DNA of 64,000 nucleotides, taken from contig LR746267.1 in assembly GCA_902729315.2 (NCBI GenBank), positions 5,643,386 through 5,707,385 of the forward strand. Direction: 5' to 3'. Within the stretch, counting starts at the first letter, position 1, and each line of letters begins with the position of its first letter. Source of the stretch: Spirodela intermedia (lineage: Eukaryota > Streptophyta > Magnoliopsida > Alismatales > Araceae). Below are positions 48,091 through 59,817 of this stretch, piece after piece. The notes under the pieces are model-generated. The model was not told the origin of the DNA, made no database searches, and saw only the letters and a program-made list of their open reading frames with translations. The position numbers were made by a program, and so were the translations under genes.

Positions 48091-48246
48091 TAGGCAATTG
48101 TCCCCGGAGCAAGTCTGGTGGAGGATGATTCAACGGCCAGACCAATCCTTGGGGTGAATGGCCGGCCTAACCCCACTTAAAGGACAACTACTCAATAACG
48201 TAATTAAACGTAATTATAATGAAAAGGACTCACCTGAAATAAATAA

Positions 48247-48250
<4 letters not shown>

Positions 48251-48302
<52 letters not shown>
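48251..48302. repeat. (AT)n(AG)n compound microsatellite
   Basis: About 14 AT units run directly into about 12 AG units. Confidence 0.95.
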
Positions 48303-48307
<5 letters not shown>

Positions 48308-49330
48308 TATTGGAATGTCTTAAGTAAATTCAGAAAGAGTTCAAATTAATAGTATTAAATATTCAAATAAGAAATCAAGTGATGTATTTCAGTCTTGGGC
48401 CACCATTAGCCAAATCAGAATGAAAGTTTACTAATAGTGATGTGAGACAAGATCATGAAAGTGAATAACTTACGTAAGCCAAGCAATTTACACTCAAGTT
48501 TTGCAAAGTTCTAATGATTAAGAGGGATGACTATGGTAAGATCAAATTCTTTCCTGCAAGATTTGAAATAAAAGGATTGACATAGTTAAGATATCACCAA
48601 TGATTATGGTGCTCCACAATCGGATGACCTAATTGAAATCTTGTTATCTCTTGATGTAAAGGTCATAAGTTTTTTTTTTCAAGATAAAAATAAATTTAAC
48701 TATTTAATGAGTTCTGAGTTGACAATTGAAATTTAGGTGAAACTCATATTTTTATTGACATATGGAGTGTAAATAGAACAGCTGATACACATATATGAAT
48801 TGTTTACAATGCAGCCTAGTGAATCCATCACCAAAATATTTTATCATTATTATTTCTAAGGAAGGCTACAAAAGTCTCAAGATGAGGGAAGGAAGGGGTG
48901 ACCTTAATGTTGGAGTATTACATAAATAATCTTTTGATGATAAAAAACATGTTTAAAAGGTCAAATTATATGTAATTCACAATGTTCATGATGCATGAAT
49001 ATTTTAACATAATCAAAAATATTAATGATAATAACTTATATGAGAGACCATTGAACATCTGATTAGTACCACTAACACATAAATAAGATAGATATCTGGG
49101 TCTAAAATCATCATATTATATATTGTTATGGAAGACATTAATTTTTACAGAATATGCCACAATATGAAACTAATGATAGACACATTAGAAGCAATGAGAC
49201 AATAAAATGCAAAGTATGAGTATGAAAGTATACTTAGTCTACAGTGTTCTTGTTATACTTGATCATTACTTTTTTTGCTTTTGATATCATTTGAATCAAT
49301 TGAATTAAGATCGTTTACTTGAACAAATAT
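48303..49330. other. AT-rich intergenic DNA
   Basis: Nothing recognisable beyond simple AT-rich sequence. Confidence 0.5.
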
Positions 49331-50274
49331 GATTTTTACTTGAACAAATATGGAGGTGGGATGTATTTTAGGGAGCTTCATCCTCAGGTATGTATAACAA
49401 GAGGAGACTCTTCATTGCATCTAGTATGCTCTCAAGAGGTGGTGGATTGTCATCTTTCTAATGACAACTTATTCATCGATCAATCAAAAATGATTTACTT
49501 AATGAATTCATAATCTTTTCATTTAAAATCATTCAACAATTTTAGTAATGATACTCCACGAATCGTTTTAATGAGATTTTTGCCGATGATTTAGTAATTT
49601 TGATGACTTAATCTTTCACCAATAATCTATAGGAAAATCATGATTTAATTAGATAAAAATATGATTTTTAGCTCTAGTATGATTCAAACCTGCCAATCAT
49701 CTGCTTACATAAGAAAGAGTGAAATCAGTATGTGAATAACTTTATAAAATGACATCATAAGGGTATCTTAGATATTAAAATTATTAAAACTTTCTAGAGA
49801 GGCTATAACCATCGATTTAATCTTAGATCAGTTATATACTGAATTTTGATGTGGATATATAGTAATATGAGATTTAGTAGTCAATAAGTCCCTTTCTTGT
49901 ATGTGTACACCACACTCGATTGACATTGGTGATGTGAAAGGAGAGTAATGTACACATGTCTTCTACCAATTTATCCTCAATTGCTCAAGCCCCTACTTGT
50001 GGCTCTACTTGACTCTACTTCCAACCCACTTGTAGGCTCAACTGGCCAGTGAATTCCTCCCTTTTTCTATCTTTTTTTTTCTTCATTGATCTTAAAAATA
50101 AGATTTTAAAATTATATAAAATCATATAAAATCACATAATTAACTATAAAATTATATTAACAAAGTAAAAATCACTTTTACTAATTTAACATAACTATAA
50201 GTCTATTTATCATGATTTAAGACTAAAATGTTAATATTAATTAATTATTAACTTATGATAATGAAGACTTATTA
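49330..50274 (-). mobile_element. Athila-like LTR, copy B, truncated
   Basis: Related to the inner and outer parts of copies A and C, for example 'agcttcatcctcagg', 'gcatctagtatgctctcaag' and the end 'aatgaagacttatta'. The part equivalent to the first ~900 bp of copy A on the plus strand is missing. Confidence 0.75.
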
Positions 50275-50279
50275 CACCC

Positions 50280-52310
50280 TAATGGTGAGCAAGACCCATC
50301 TCCATCAGCTCAAGAGACACCAATAGTCTGAGTTTAGCCCGATCGATGCACGAAGATGAAAGAGCCTGACTTTTGTTACACGACCTATCCCTTCGGGACA
50401 ACAACATTCCACCTCCGCGACGACGATGAGTTAGAGCTCACCTGTATCTTTCTTTGTATTTTCACGTTGACTTGTTGGGCCTTACATTTGTGTGTTAGCG
50501 GGCCCAATTCTATGTGTGTGTGTTGTTGTTTGTCTCCCTTTCTTTAGGGTTTTATTGGGTCTCTCTTTGAGGCCCAATTAAAACCCTAAGGAGAGGGGGA
50601 CCTATGTGTCTTTCTTTTTGGGCCTCTTTTGGGGCTTATTTGGGTCTTCATTTGAGGCCCACTGAAGCACCGTAAAAGGGCCCTCCTCTTTCTCCTTTTA
50701 GGGGAGCTTATTGGGTCTCTCTTTAAGAGGCCCAATAAGCCCCTTTGTAGCCTTTGTGGCTTATGGGCTTGAGGGTCTCAAGTGGGCCCACCTCTCCTTA
50801 GCCCACTTGTGGGCCCCCATATAAGGGGAGGTAGGACCCCCCCTCAAAGGAGCGCCGTATTTTTGAGAGATTATTGTTTTGTGAGTACCTTCTCCCTGAT
50901 CTAGGATAGGGAGGGAAGGAGGAAGAGGAAGGCCGTCGATACCCCCTTCAAGGACTTCATTCCTCATGATGCTGCTGCCTGAGAAGTCTTGCTGCCGCCT
51001 GAGACCACTGCCACCACCGGCCATCTCATTGCCGCCCGAGAGCTCGCCACCGTCACCGGACGAAACAGTCGCGGTTGCCGCTGCAGCTGCCGCCGCCTCT
51101 GTTAGAACCCCGTCATGCCGTCGTGATGAAAGGGGTTCGTTTCGCCTCGCTATGAGCCGTCGCTGAGCACTCCGCGAGAGTTTCTTGACTCCTGGTTCGA
51201 CTGCCGCCTCTTCCTCCGGAACTCCACCATAAACTCGCTGGAGCCGCCCTTTGCCACTCTGCCCAGTCGCTGGCCATTCGCCGATGAATGCCTGCCTACC
51301 GCCGACGTCGGGAGAGACCCTGCAACCATGCCGACGAGCCAGAACCAGTCCCAGCTCCTCATAGGCCCCCGCCGGAGTTTCCTGACACTCCGTCGCCGTC
51401 GCGCCGTTTCCGGTGCCGCTTAGACTAGAAGAGCTCAACCCTCCCTAGTATCGTCAGCCGGATCGTCTCCTCTCTACTCTGCTTCCCGGCGCCTCCAGAG
51501 AGGCCGATCCTTCTGGTGACGATTGGGTTTCAGCCCCAACCACCGACACTCAGCCTTCCCGCCAAAGCACCGCCGATGCTCGGCCTTCCTACCAAAGTGC
51601 CGCTGACACTCGGCATTCCTGCCGAAGTGCTGCAGACGCTCGGCCTTCCCACCGAAGCACTACCGCCGTGCGCGCCCCGCGCGCCAGCTCTTGCGTGCCC
51701 TAAGGCCGCCGCGCGGCTTGCCTCCTGCGCCCGCTAGCATGCCCTTCGGCCCACCAGCGGACCCATGCTCGCTAGCGTGCCCTTCGGCCCACCAGCGGGC
51801 CCACACCCGCGCCGACACTGAGCATCTCTCTTCACCAGACGTCCCTAACTTCATCGGATCTCCGCTCCGTCATGACCTGCTGGGCTACGCAGCCCTGAAG
51901 GTTAGCTCTATACCCCTTCTTACTTAAGTTTAATTATCTTTCAAAAGATTTTTTCGGCTCATCTCTACCACCATCAGGAGCATGTAGATAGGATAGGACA
52001 AGTTATCAGATCATGACTTCCGACACTGCACCAGATTCACCACTATTCATGAGCTACAGCCCTAGGCTACCTCACGACGACTGTTCTGCTGTCTGTCCAG
52101 ATGTGGACCGAAAGGGCCTCACACTTACCATCGTCGAGTGTTTCCTCGAGTTGTCTAAGGTTAATCATGCATATTGGTATGTCTGCTTGTGCTTAGGTTA
52201 TGTGGTCAGACCTAGAGTCTAGGGTCCAAACATTCTTATCAGATTCGTCTAACTACCGATCTTGAGTTTTATTGATTACATATAGGGGGTTCTCACCCCG
52301 TCCTACATCA
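50280..52310 (+). mobile_element. 2,031-bp insertion with 5-bp target duplication, probably a solo LTR
   Basis: CACCC occurs at 50275-50279 and 52311-52315. Removing 50280-52310 plus one CACCC restores the junction of LTR and polypurine tract exactly as at 61491-61515. The insert begins TAATGG and ends CATCA, near the TG...CA rule with one change. Inside are a TATA box (50817-50826, 'ccatataagg') and a GC-rich stretch (50900-51900) unlike the AT-rich surroundings. A possible intron (GTTAGC...CATCAG) lies near 51900-51990. No pol domain was seen. It may be a solo LTR or a non-autonomous element. Its short frames (for example 51516-51737) are not convincing genes. Confidence 0.75.
51541..51660 (+). 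repeat. 30-bp tandem repeat, four copies
   Basis: Units resemble 'gacactcggccttcccgcc' plus 'aaagcaccgct'. The length is a multiple of three, and one plus-strand frame reads as a ten-residue repeat around LGLPTK. Confidence 0.85.
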
Positions 52311-52315
52311 CACCC

Positions 52316-54240
52316 CCTAACTTAAATCATTGTTCATTCCATGATCATGTCTTTTCCACCACATAAGACACTATCTATTTTGATTTTAATTTTTGTGAGA
52401 ATATTTTTTACCTAGAATCATATAACCACACTTCTTATCCAACATTAAAAAAATTATACTAAGTATTTATCGTGAAATGTTTTTTTTTTTACATATTCTA
52501 TGATTTTCATAAGCTTCATTCCTCAACTCCTCTAATTCATGTAATTGAAAACTTCTATGGTAACAAGCTGATTTTTCATTCATACATACATTTTTATAGC
52601 CCATGATACTTTATACTTCATTTTCATAGGAAAATAACATGGTTTTCTAAAAATAAGATAAAATGGGGACATATTTATAAGACAATAATATATCTTGTAA
52701 TTTTGTGGCTAATCCTTCCTATCTAGTCTAATATATTTTATTCAAAAAAATTAAATTTTCCTATTTGCTACTTCAGCTTGCTGATTTTTTTAGAGATGAT
52801 ATGGAGTGACTACTTCATGGTGTATTCTATTCTTTTTTAATAGTTTCTTAAAATATTTATTTGTAAAATGTGTTACTCCATCACTAATAATCAGTCTAGA
52901 CATCCAAATTTTGAAAGAATATTTTTCTGCACATAATCAACAACAAGTAACAGCTAATAATCAATAGCAAGTAAAATATATTCATATTTTTCAACTGATG
53001 AGAAGAGATCCATAAACTCAATACTCCTACATAAAAAATTGCAACTACTAACACGTTACTTATGGGCATTTCATCTCTTTTATTCATGTTATCTATAAAT
53101 TGGCATAAAATATATATTCTACTATATTCTATAGAATCTATAATTATTTTAAGCTAATAAAAACTACATTGAAATTCTTTTACAGTTGTTTTTCATCCAA
53201 AAAATTTTCTCCACAATTAGATGAATGGTATATATTAAGAATATTATGATATTCTTCTTCAAGAACCATCTCCTTCAAATTTGATCATTGCCTAAGTAAT
53301 ATAAATAAGGATCATGCTAAAAATAATTTCTAATCTTAGAAAAGAAATGATTTTTTTTGTTCTTATCTCACTATTCTAAAAAAAATTCAGAAACTAAAAA
53401 ATTGACAATATGTGCATACCATGGTAATGGTTGATGTTAAGCTGCCATCAATTGTTTATCGGGAAATACATATTGTAAAGGTGCGACATTTATTTCTATA
53501 TCACTCAATCTAAAAGATAGTCAATAACAATATTCTCGAAACCTTTTTATAAGTCAAATTACTATAACAATAAAATCCATCTTAATAAACATAGCTTTGC
53601 ATGTTTCTTATTTAACAAATATTTCAATGCTACATGATTAATATAAATAATATTTTTAGCTCCTAAAATATATGATCTAAACATTTATAATGAAAATACT
53701 ACAACTAACTCATTTTTAGTTGTGGTACAATTTAATTGAGCATCAAATATAATTTTACAAACATGAAATTACTATAGGTTTTGACTCTTTTCTTTGTCTT
53801 AGTATGATTTCCACTATATAATTTGATGTATCACGCATTATTTCAAAAAGATGAGACCAATCAGGAGCTTACAAAATGGGTGTCTTAGTAAGTAATCTTT
53901 TTATTTTAGAAAAAGACTTAAAACATTCTAATCAAAATTAAAAGGCACATCTTTAGATAATAATATAGTGAGGGGTTTATAAATTTTTGAAAAATCATGA
54001 ATAAATTTTCTATATAACTTGCATGACCCAAGAAAGATCTAATCTATTTTACTAAATTTAGAGGTTTCATTTTAGATATAATATCATTTTTTTCTCTATC
54101 CACCTCTAAACTCCTTTCATTCATAATGTGACCTAACACAACTCCCTCTCTAACCATAAAATGTGATTTCTCTCAACTTAAATATTTTTTTTCTATATAT
54201 TTCTCAAGTACATATTTTAAATGATTAAGCATTCATTAAG
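52316..54240 (-). mobile_element. Athila-like gypsy internal and pol remnant, element B
   Basis: Homologous to 61501-64000: the polypurine-tract side ('ctaacttaaatcattg'), then the integrase region ('ttccaccacataag', 'gattttcataagcttcattc'). Phrases further right resemble gypsy RNase H and reverse transcriptase coding sequence on the minus strand. Compared with 63200-64000 it has lost the gypsy UTR and is heavily mutated. Confidence 0.75.
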
Positions 54241-55310
54241 GAACCAAGATCGCACTTGGGCCTTGAGTGAAGAATTATGAGGCTAAAGCTCATAAGCATG
54301 GAGGGGAAGCAAGCAAAGTGGGCCCAAATGAAGAGTTATAGGCGTAATCAAAAGAAAGTGAGCAAGATCCATCATCTACTCAAAAGAAAGGAAACATTGA
54401 TCCAATGACTGAGATGCCTACTTATCCAAAGGTACATGAAAAGGCATGAAAAAGGATTCACCGTCAATTCAAGATAAAAGGAGTATGGCTCTAGTAGACG
54501 AGATGCTTACTTATCAAGAGACACATGAGAAGATGTGAAGGAAGATCTGATGGAGAAGATGATTACGTGAGGATCTCATTGCCATCTAAGGGGTAGAATT
54601 CAACACGATGGTGAAGAGATCTAAGGCTAATCATGCACGAATGGAGCATCATAATTGTCGAACTAAGGGCTAACCTCATGAGAGTGAGAGAGAATGGATG
54701 GCATTATCCTACATACATGATGTATCAAAAAATTCGAATTCAGCTTATCTTAGTGGAACTTCAAGCAATTGCCATCCCAGCAAGGTTCAAAGGGACCTAA
54801 GCTCCATACCTTGCAATCTAAGGTGTGTCATTTGTTCGTCATCAAGCTATTCCACCTTAATGAGATTTTCTCCAATAGCTAGCAGCTATCACCTGCTCCT
54901 AGCAGAAATAAGGAAGGAGACGTGGTGATAATCAGGTTGGTTTTGGAGAACCAATGAGTTAGATGTTCTTAGTTAGTAAATAGATTTTGATTAGCATTAG
55001 AGTTGGTCACTCAATCCCTTTGATCATGTAACATTATCCATACTTTATCAAATCCATTTCATGCCTTAGCCCTTTTCTTCCCTTTCACTTCTCATTTCTT
55101 CTTTTTTGTGATCTCAGTCATTCCTATCAATTTTAATCAACAAATAAAAGTGAACTCTACCCACCATTCCTTGAAGATCAATATCTGAGCTTATCACAAT
55201 ATTGAGCTATTTCAAAATATAATCTAAATGAGTAAAAATAGGAATATGAATATCATTGACTGACTAATTTTGGGGCTTTTCAATGACCCTCAATTTTATC
55301 TATCAATATC
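54240..55310. other. Intergenic DNA, nothing recognised
   Basis: Purine-rich stretches occur without a coding frame. This may be further retroelement sequence. Confidence 0.4.
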
Positions 55311-55604
55311 TACAGCCTTAAAGACTCTCTTTAGATAAGGACGACGTGAGCAATCTATAGATCTTTTTGTGAAGTTTAGAAATCAATGAAATAAGTTGTC
55401 AAGTTGTCTCTAGTGGTTGTCACCCGATAGAGTGAAAAAACAATGAAGATGAGTTGGATGGAGGTGGGGCGCATCCTAAGAAGCTTCATTGTTAAGTATG
55501 CATAGTAAGAAGAGGCCCTTCATTGCATCTAGTACACTCTCAAGAGGTGATGACTCATCTTTTAATGAATCATCCTCTTTCTAATGATAACTTGTTTGTC
55601 GAGT
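55310..55604 (-). mobile_element. Fragment of Athila-like LTR (copy D)
   Basis: Matches the middle of copies A and C, with 'agactctctttaga', 'ggaggtggggcgcatcct' and 'ctctcaagaggtgatgac'. It is cut on both sides. Copia-derived sequence follows. Confidence 0.75.
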
Positions 55605-55619
55605 TAAATGTTCCTCATT

Positions 55620-57765
55620 ACTTGTAGGTTGACGTTCTCCTAACAACTACATATCTTTAAAATCAGCTTCCTTTTACTCTACTTAGTGGGGCCATTCCAC
55701 TTCATCATCTTTCATTTGATTATTTTCTTTTTTTCTTACCCCCTCATGTCTTTAGATGCATTACTATCCTCTAATAACACTCTCCTTCTCTTTCTAAACT
55801 AGCCCCTCATGCTCTCAAAGGAGCTTTTGTTCGTTACTCATAGACATAAAAGAATTATTGGGTCTATTTTCTTAATACTCATTGTTATGTGACATTAGTT
55901 GACATTATTTTTTATGAAGAATTTCTCTTTTTTCCAACATCAACTCCTTGATCCGTTGTATTTTCACTATCTAGTTTTCCTCCTATTGTGATCATTGTAG
56001 ATCCCCTTCCTACTCTTTCTACATGTCTAGTTTCTCCCTCGTCAACTCCTCCTCTAACACATTTGACTTTGTTGCCATCTAACTTCTTTGCTCTAGGATC
56101 AGATTCGTCTCTTCTAACACTTAGATAGATGACCTTCATCTTTCTCTCGCTCTCCACAAAGATACAAGTGTATGTACCAAACACCCCATTTCTCACTTTA
56201 TTTCTTATGATCGTCTTTCTCCTTCTTGTTGTATCTTTACTTTTTCTATGACCTTGGAGTCGATTCCACAGTTGTATGTTGAGATTGCACAAGTACTTGA
56301 ATGGAAGACGGCCATGTACTTCAAGGTAGATGTCTTGGTGTCTTGTCCACACGATACCAACATCCTCACGTGCAAGTGAGTTTTTGCATTCAGATATAAC
56401 CCAAATAGATCTATTCCATGTCATAAGGCTCGCTTGGTTATCTATGGATTCACATAGGCCTATGACATTAACTACATTGAGATGTTCTCTTTAATGATTT
56501 GACTCAACTCTATTCAAGTGATACTTTCTTTAGTAGTAAATTAAGTATGGCCTTTATATCAATTTGATATTTCTAATGTCTTTCTTTATGACGACCTTGA
56601 GAAATAAGTATTTATAGTGTCACCTATTAGATATGTTGCTCAAGACGAGTCATTGAAAGTGTGTCTTTTACAATGCACCATTTACAAACTTAAGTAAAGT
56701 TCATATGCCTAGTTTGTCAAGTTTAATAGTCTTTTGATGTAATTTGGATTCTCACCATGTCTCACAAATCTCACAATACTTACAAAGACTACTAAAGTCG
56801 ACATTATCATCCTAGTTATTTATATGGACAATATTCTTGTGAGAAGAAGTGATGAAATAAGTATTCAAGCTACCAAATCATACCTATAGTAGCAGTTTAG
56901 TACATAAGATCTAAGGGTTTCACGATACTTCTTTAGTATTGAGTTCGCCTATCAAGATAGTAAGCTCACTCTCTCTTAGCAAAATTATGTTCTTGATATA
57001 CTTCAAGAGATTGAGCTACTTGGGTGCAAGCTAGACTCATCACCTATAGAGGCATGTCTATGTTTCTAAGATATGTCATTTACGCTTCTAGAAGATGCTA
57101 ATTGGTACAAACGGTTGTTGGAGAAGATGATCTACCTCATCATCACTCGTCTTGACATCATGTATATGGTTAGTATCTTTAGTCGATCATCTAAAAACCT
57201 TGACAAGTTCACTAGGAGGGAGCTTTACAAGTTTTGGCATACATCAAAAGAGCTCTTGAAAGATGGCTTATCTATCGAAGATATGGGCATCTTAGAATTG
57301 AAGTCTACTTGGATGCATGATATATTGGTGCTAAGGGAGATTGTAAGTCCACATATGTGGGTGGCAACCTTGTTATGAGACACTCTAAGAAGTAAAAGGT
57401 GATATCATGCTCCAATGCTGAGTCTAAGTATCACGCCATGGTTGAGATAATGTGAGAGATGGTGTAACTTAGTTCACTCATTGAAGATTTTAGTATTTCA
57501 TCTCTTATGTCAATGCCTATATATTGTGATAATTAGGTCATCATCTTCATTGTTAGGAATCATATATTTCATGAGCGAATGAAGTACATCAAGATTGACT
57601 ATCATTACATCCAGAATAAGATAATGTCAAATGTTATCTCTACTCCATGCATTGTCTCATTTAATCAAGTTATGGATATCTTCACCAAGAGTCTTGTGAG
57701 GATCTCCTATGACGCGATGTGCACCAAGTTAGGCATGACTGACTTATATACTCTAGCTTGAGGAG
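55620..57765 (+). mobile_element. Decayed Ty1/copia retrotransposon, pol remnant
   Basis: Plus-strand pieces of copia pol lie in order: ARLVIYGFT and AYDINYIEMFS (56430-56490, 'VARGYTQ...DYxETFSPV' block); VIYMDNILV (active site YVDD changed to YMDN, 56821-56832); DANWYKRLLEKMIYLIITRL (57090-57150); NAESKYHAMVE (RNase H, 57415-57445); and HERMKYIKIDYHYIQNKI with DIFTKSLVRISYDA (57570-57715). Stops and shifts occur throughout. The 170-codon minus-strand frame over 55912-56424 is antisense. Confidence 0.82.
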
Positions 57766-57948
57766 TGTTAAAATAGGCCTACTAAGCTCACTAGGCCTAT
57801 TTTAGACTTGTTCTCTCCACGTCCCTAATCTTCTCTCACTATCTCTACTTTTTCTTCTCTCTCACTTTCTTCTTTTCTTCTATATAACCTCATCTACTCC
57901 TCTTTTTCAAGATATCAATTCTAAAGTTTTCTCTTTCTTTTGTCAACA
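57766..57948 (+). mobile_element. Short copia 3' LTR
   Basis: Directly after the purine-rich 'ttgaggag', a block starts TGTTAAAATAGG and ends GTCAACA, about 183 bp. It holds a TATATAA box near 57881 and an internal AGGCCTA...TAGGCCT inverted repeat. The 5' partner was not found. Confidence 0.65.
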
Positions 57949-58438
57949 TTATGTTGTCACCCCTCCACTAGGTTCCAACTTAAACTAGTGCTCCTCCACT
58001 ATGTTGTCACCCCTTCTGAAGAAAAGATTATTTCTAGTCCTCTTTCTTTATGAACTTGAGCATTTTATTCATTTAGTATTTTATCTTACAATATTGTCAT
58101 TATGTGATCTACATATAAGTCCACTTATTTTTGAAGCTAGTGGTTAGTGAAGAGTGATAACCCACTTGATTTGGATCTTATCAATGATACTAATGATGAA
58201 AGCCATTATTTATAACTTGCCATGTAGTAAAATAAGTGATATGCATTAGATCAAGGACATTGACGAAAAAAGGTTGAATTGATCAAATCTTAATTTTGAC
58301 TTTTGTTCAATTAATTTGAATTTTTTGATATTTTTCTTACAATCATAAATCCTAGTAGATCACCTAAGTATATACAATATAGACATTAGGATTTTATAAT
58401 GATCCAGTCCCCAACCTTCATCCACTCTTATAGAGAAC

Positions 58439-59777
58439 TGATAAGTCTTCATTATCATGAGTTAATAATTAGTAAATAATATAGTTCTAGCCTTAACTCA
58501 TGATAAATAGACTTATATTTGTGTTAAAGTGTGGAAAGTGGTTTTCAGTTGATTAATGTGAATTTTTGGGTAATTATATGATTTTATATGAATTTATATA
58601 ATTTTTACAGTCTTACTTTTGAGATAAATGAAGAAAAAGAAATAAAAAATAAAAATAAGATAAAATGAGGGGGACCTATTGGCCAGTCAGGCCCGCAAGT
58701 AGGTCAGAAGCTCAATCGGGGAGTAGTCGCGAGCAGGGGCTCAAGCAGCTTGGACCAATAGGGGCACATGTGTACCACTCCCCTTCCATGTCACTAGTGG
58801 CCAGCTGGTTGTGGGGCAAGGAGTGATTGTACATGCAAGAGATGAGAATTGTTTTGAGATGTAACATTACTATATATTCACCCAAAAATTTATCGCACAA
58901 TCGATGTGGGACTAAACCCGCATTACACCTTCCCCAAAAGGAGGGGCGGGCAACCGGCGTGAGTTCGAATCCTCCCAAAGCCAAAAGTCATATATTTTTA
59001 TATGATTATCGCGACTTTCCTGTAGATCATCGGTAAAAGATTATGCAACTAGAATCGCTGGATCATCGACGAAAATCTCATCAATGTGATTCGCGAAGCA
59101 TTATTACTAAAATTGCTCAAAGATTCACAATAAAAGGATTGTAAATCCATCTCTGATTGATCAACGAACAAGCTGTCGTCGAGAATAGGACGATCTGCTA
59201 GGAGATGAGTCGCCACCTCCTGAGAGCATACCACATGCGATGAAGAGCCTCCTCTTGTTGCGCGGAACTAAGAATGAAGCTTCCTAACATGCGCCCCACC
59301 TCCATCTAGCTCCTCTCCATCAGGTGACAGTCGCCGGAGAGCCGCAAAGTCGCCAAGTGACAACCGCTGGAGATGATTCGACGACCCAATTCATTAATCT
59401 CTAGACTTCGCAAGGAGATCTAGAGATTGCCCACGTTGTCTTTGTCCAAGGAAAGCCTTCGAGGCCGTGGACACTACATGACGATCCTCTCGAATGCTCA
59501 GGATTCCGGTGCATCACTGACACATTGCTATCGCGATGCTAGAACTCTATTTTCTTGCTTTCAACTTACTTTACACTTCATTTAGTGATAATTTTTGTGA
59601 TTTTAATTTACCAAAATGTACTTAGTTCAATTAAGATTCTTTCAGCTTTTACAGATCTTAATTTGATTAATTAAATCATCTATAATCGCTTACATAAGAA
59701 TCGCCGAGCGGAACTCTGTTTCTACCTGATTCACATTTGCGAGGTGCTAACGTCATCTTGACATCCTCACCCTTATT
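58439..59777 (+). mobile_element. Athila-like LTR in plus orientation, left arm of inverted repeat
   Basis: The block starts TGATAAGTC and is the reverse complement, with substitutions, of 60090-61500. Its 3' end is missing about 270 bp compared with copy C. A tRNA-3'-like phrase 'gagttcgaatcct' lies at 58961-58973. Confidence 0.8.
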
Positions 59778-59817
59778 GCTGCTGTCATCCTAGCATTCGT
59801 CGAGCAGAACTTAAATG

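Noticed and set aside
50761-51438. 225-codon minus-strand frame in the GC-rich insertion
   Set aside because: It has low-complexity Ala/Gly/Ser/Arg composition, lies inside a putative LTR, and shows no domain or splice structure.
55912-56424. 170-codon minus-strand open frame
   Set aside because: It overlaps copia pol remnants on the plus strand and has no recognisable domain.
58957-58985. tRNA gene 3' half
   Set aside because: The T-arm stem does not pair properly and no D-arm, anticodon arm or 5' acceptor strand precedes it.
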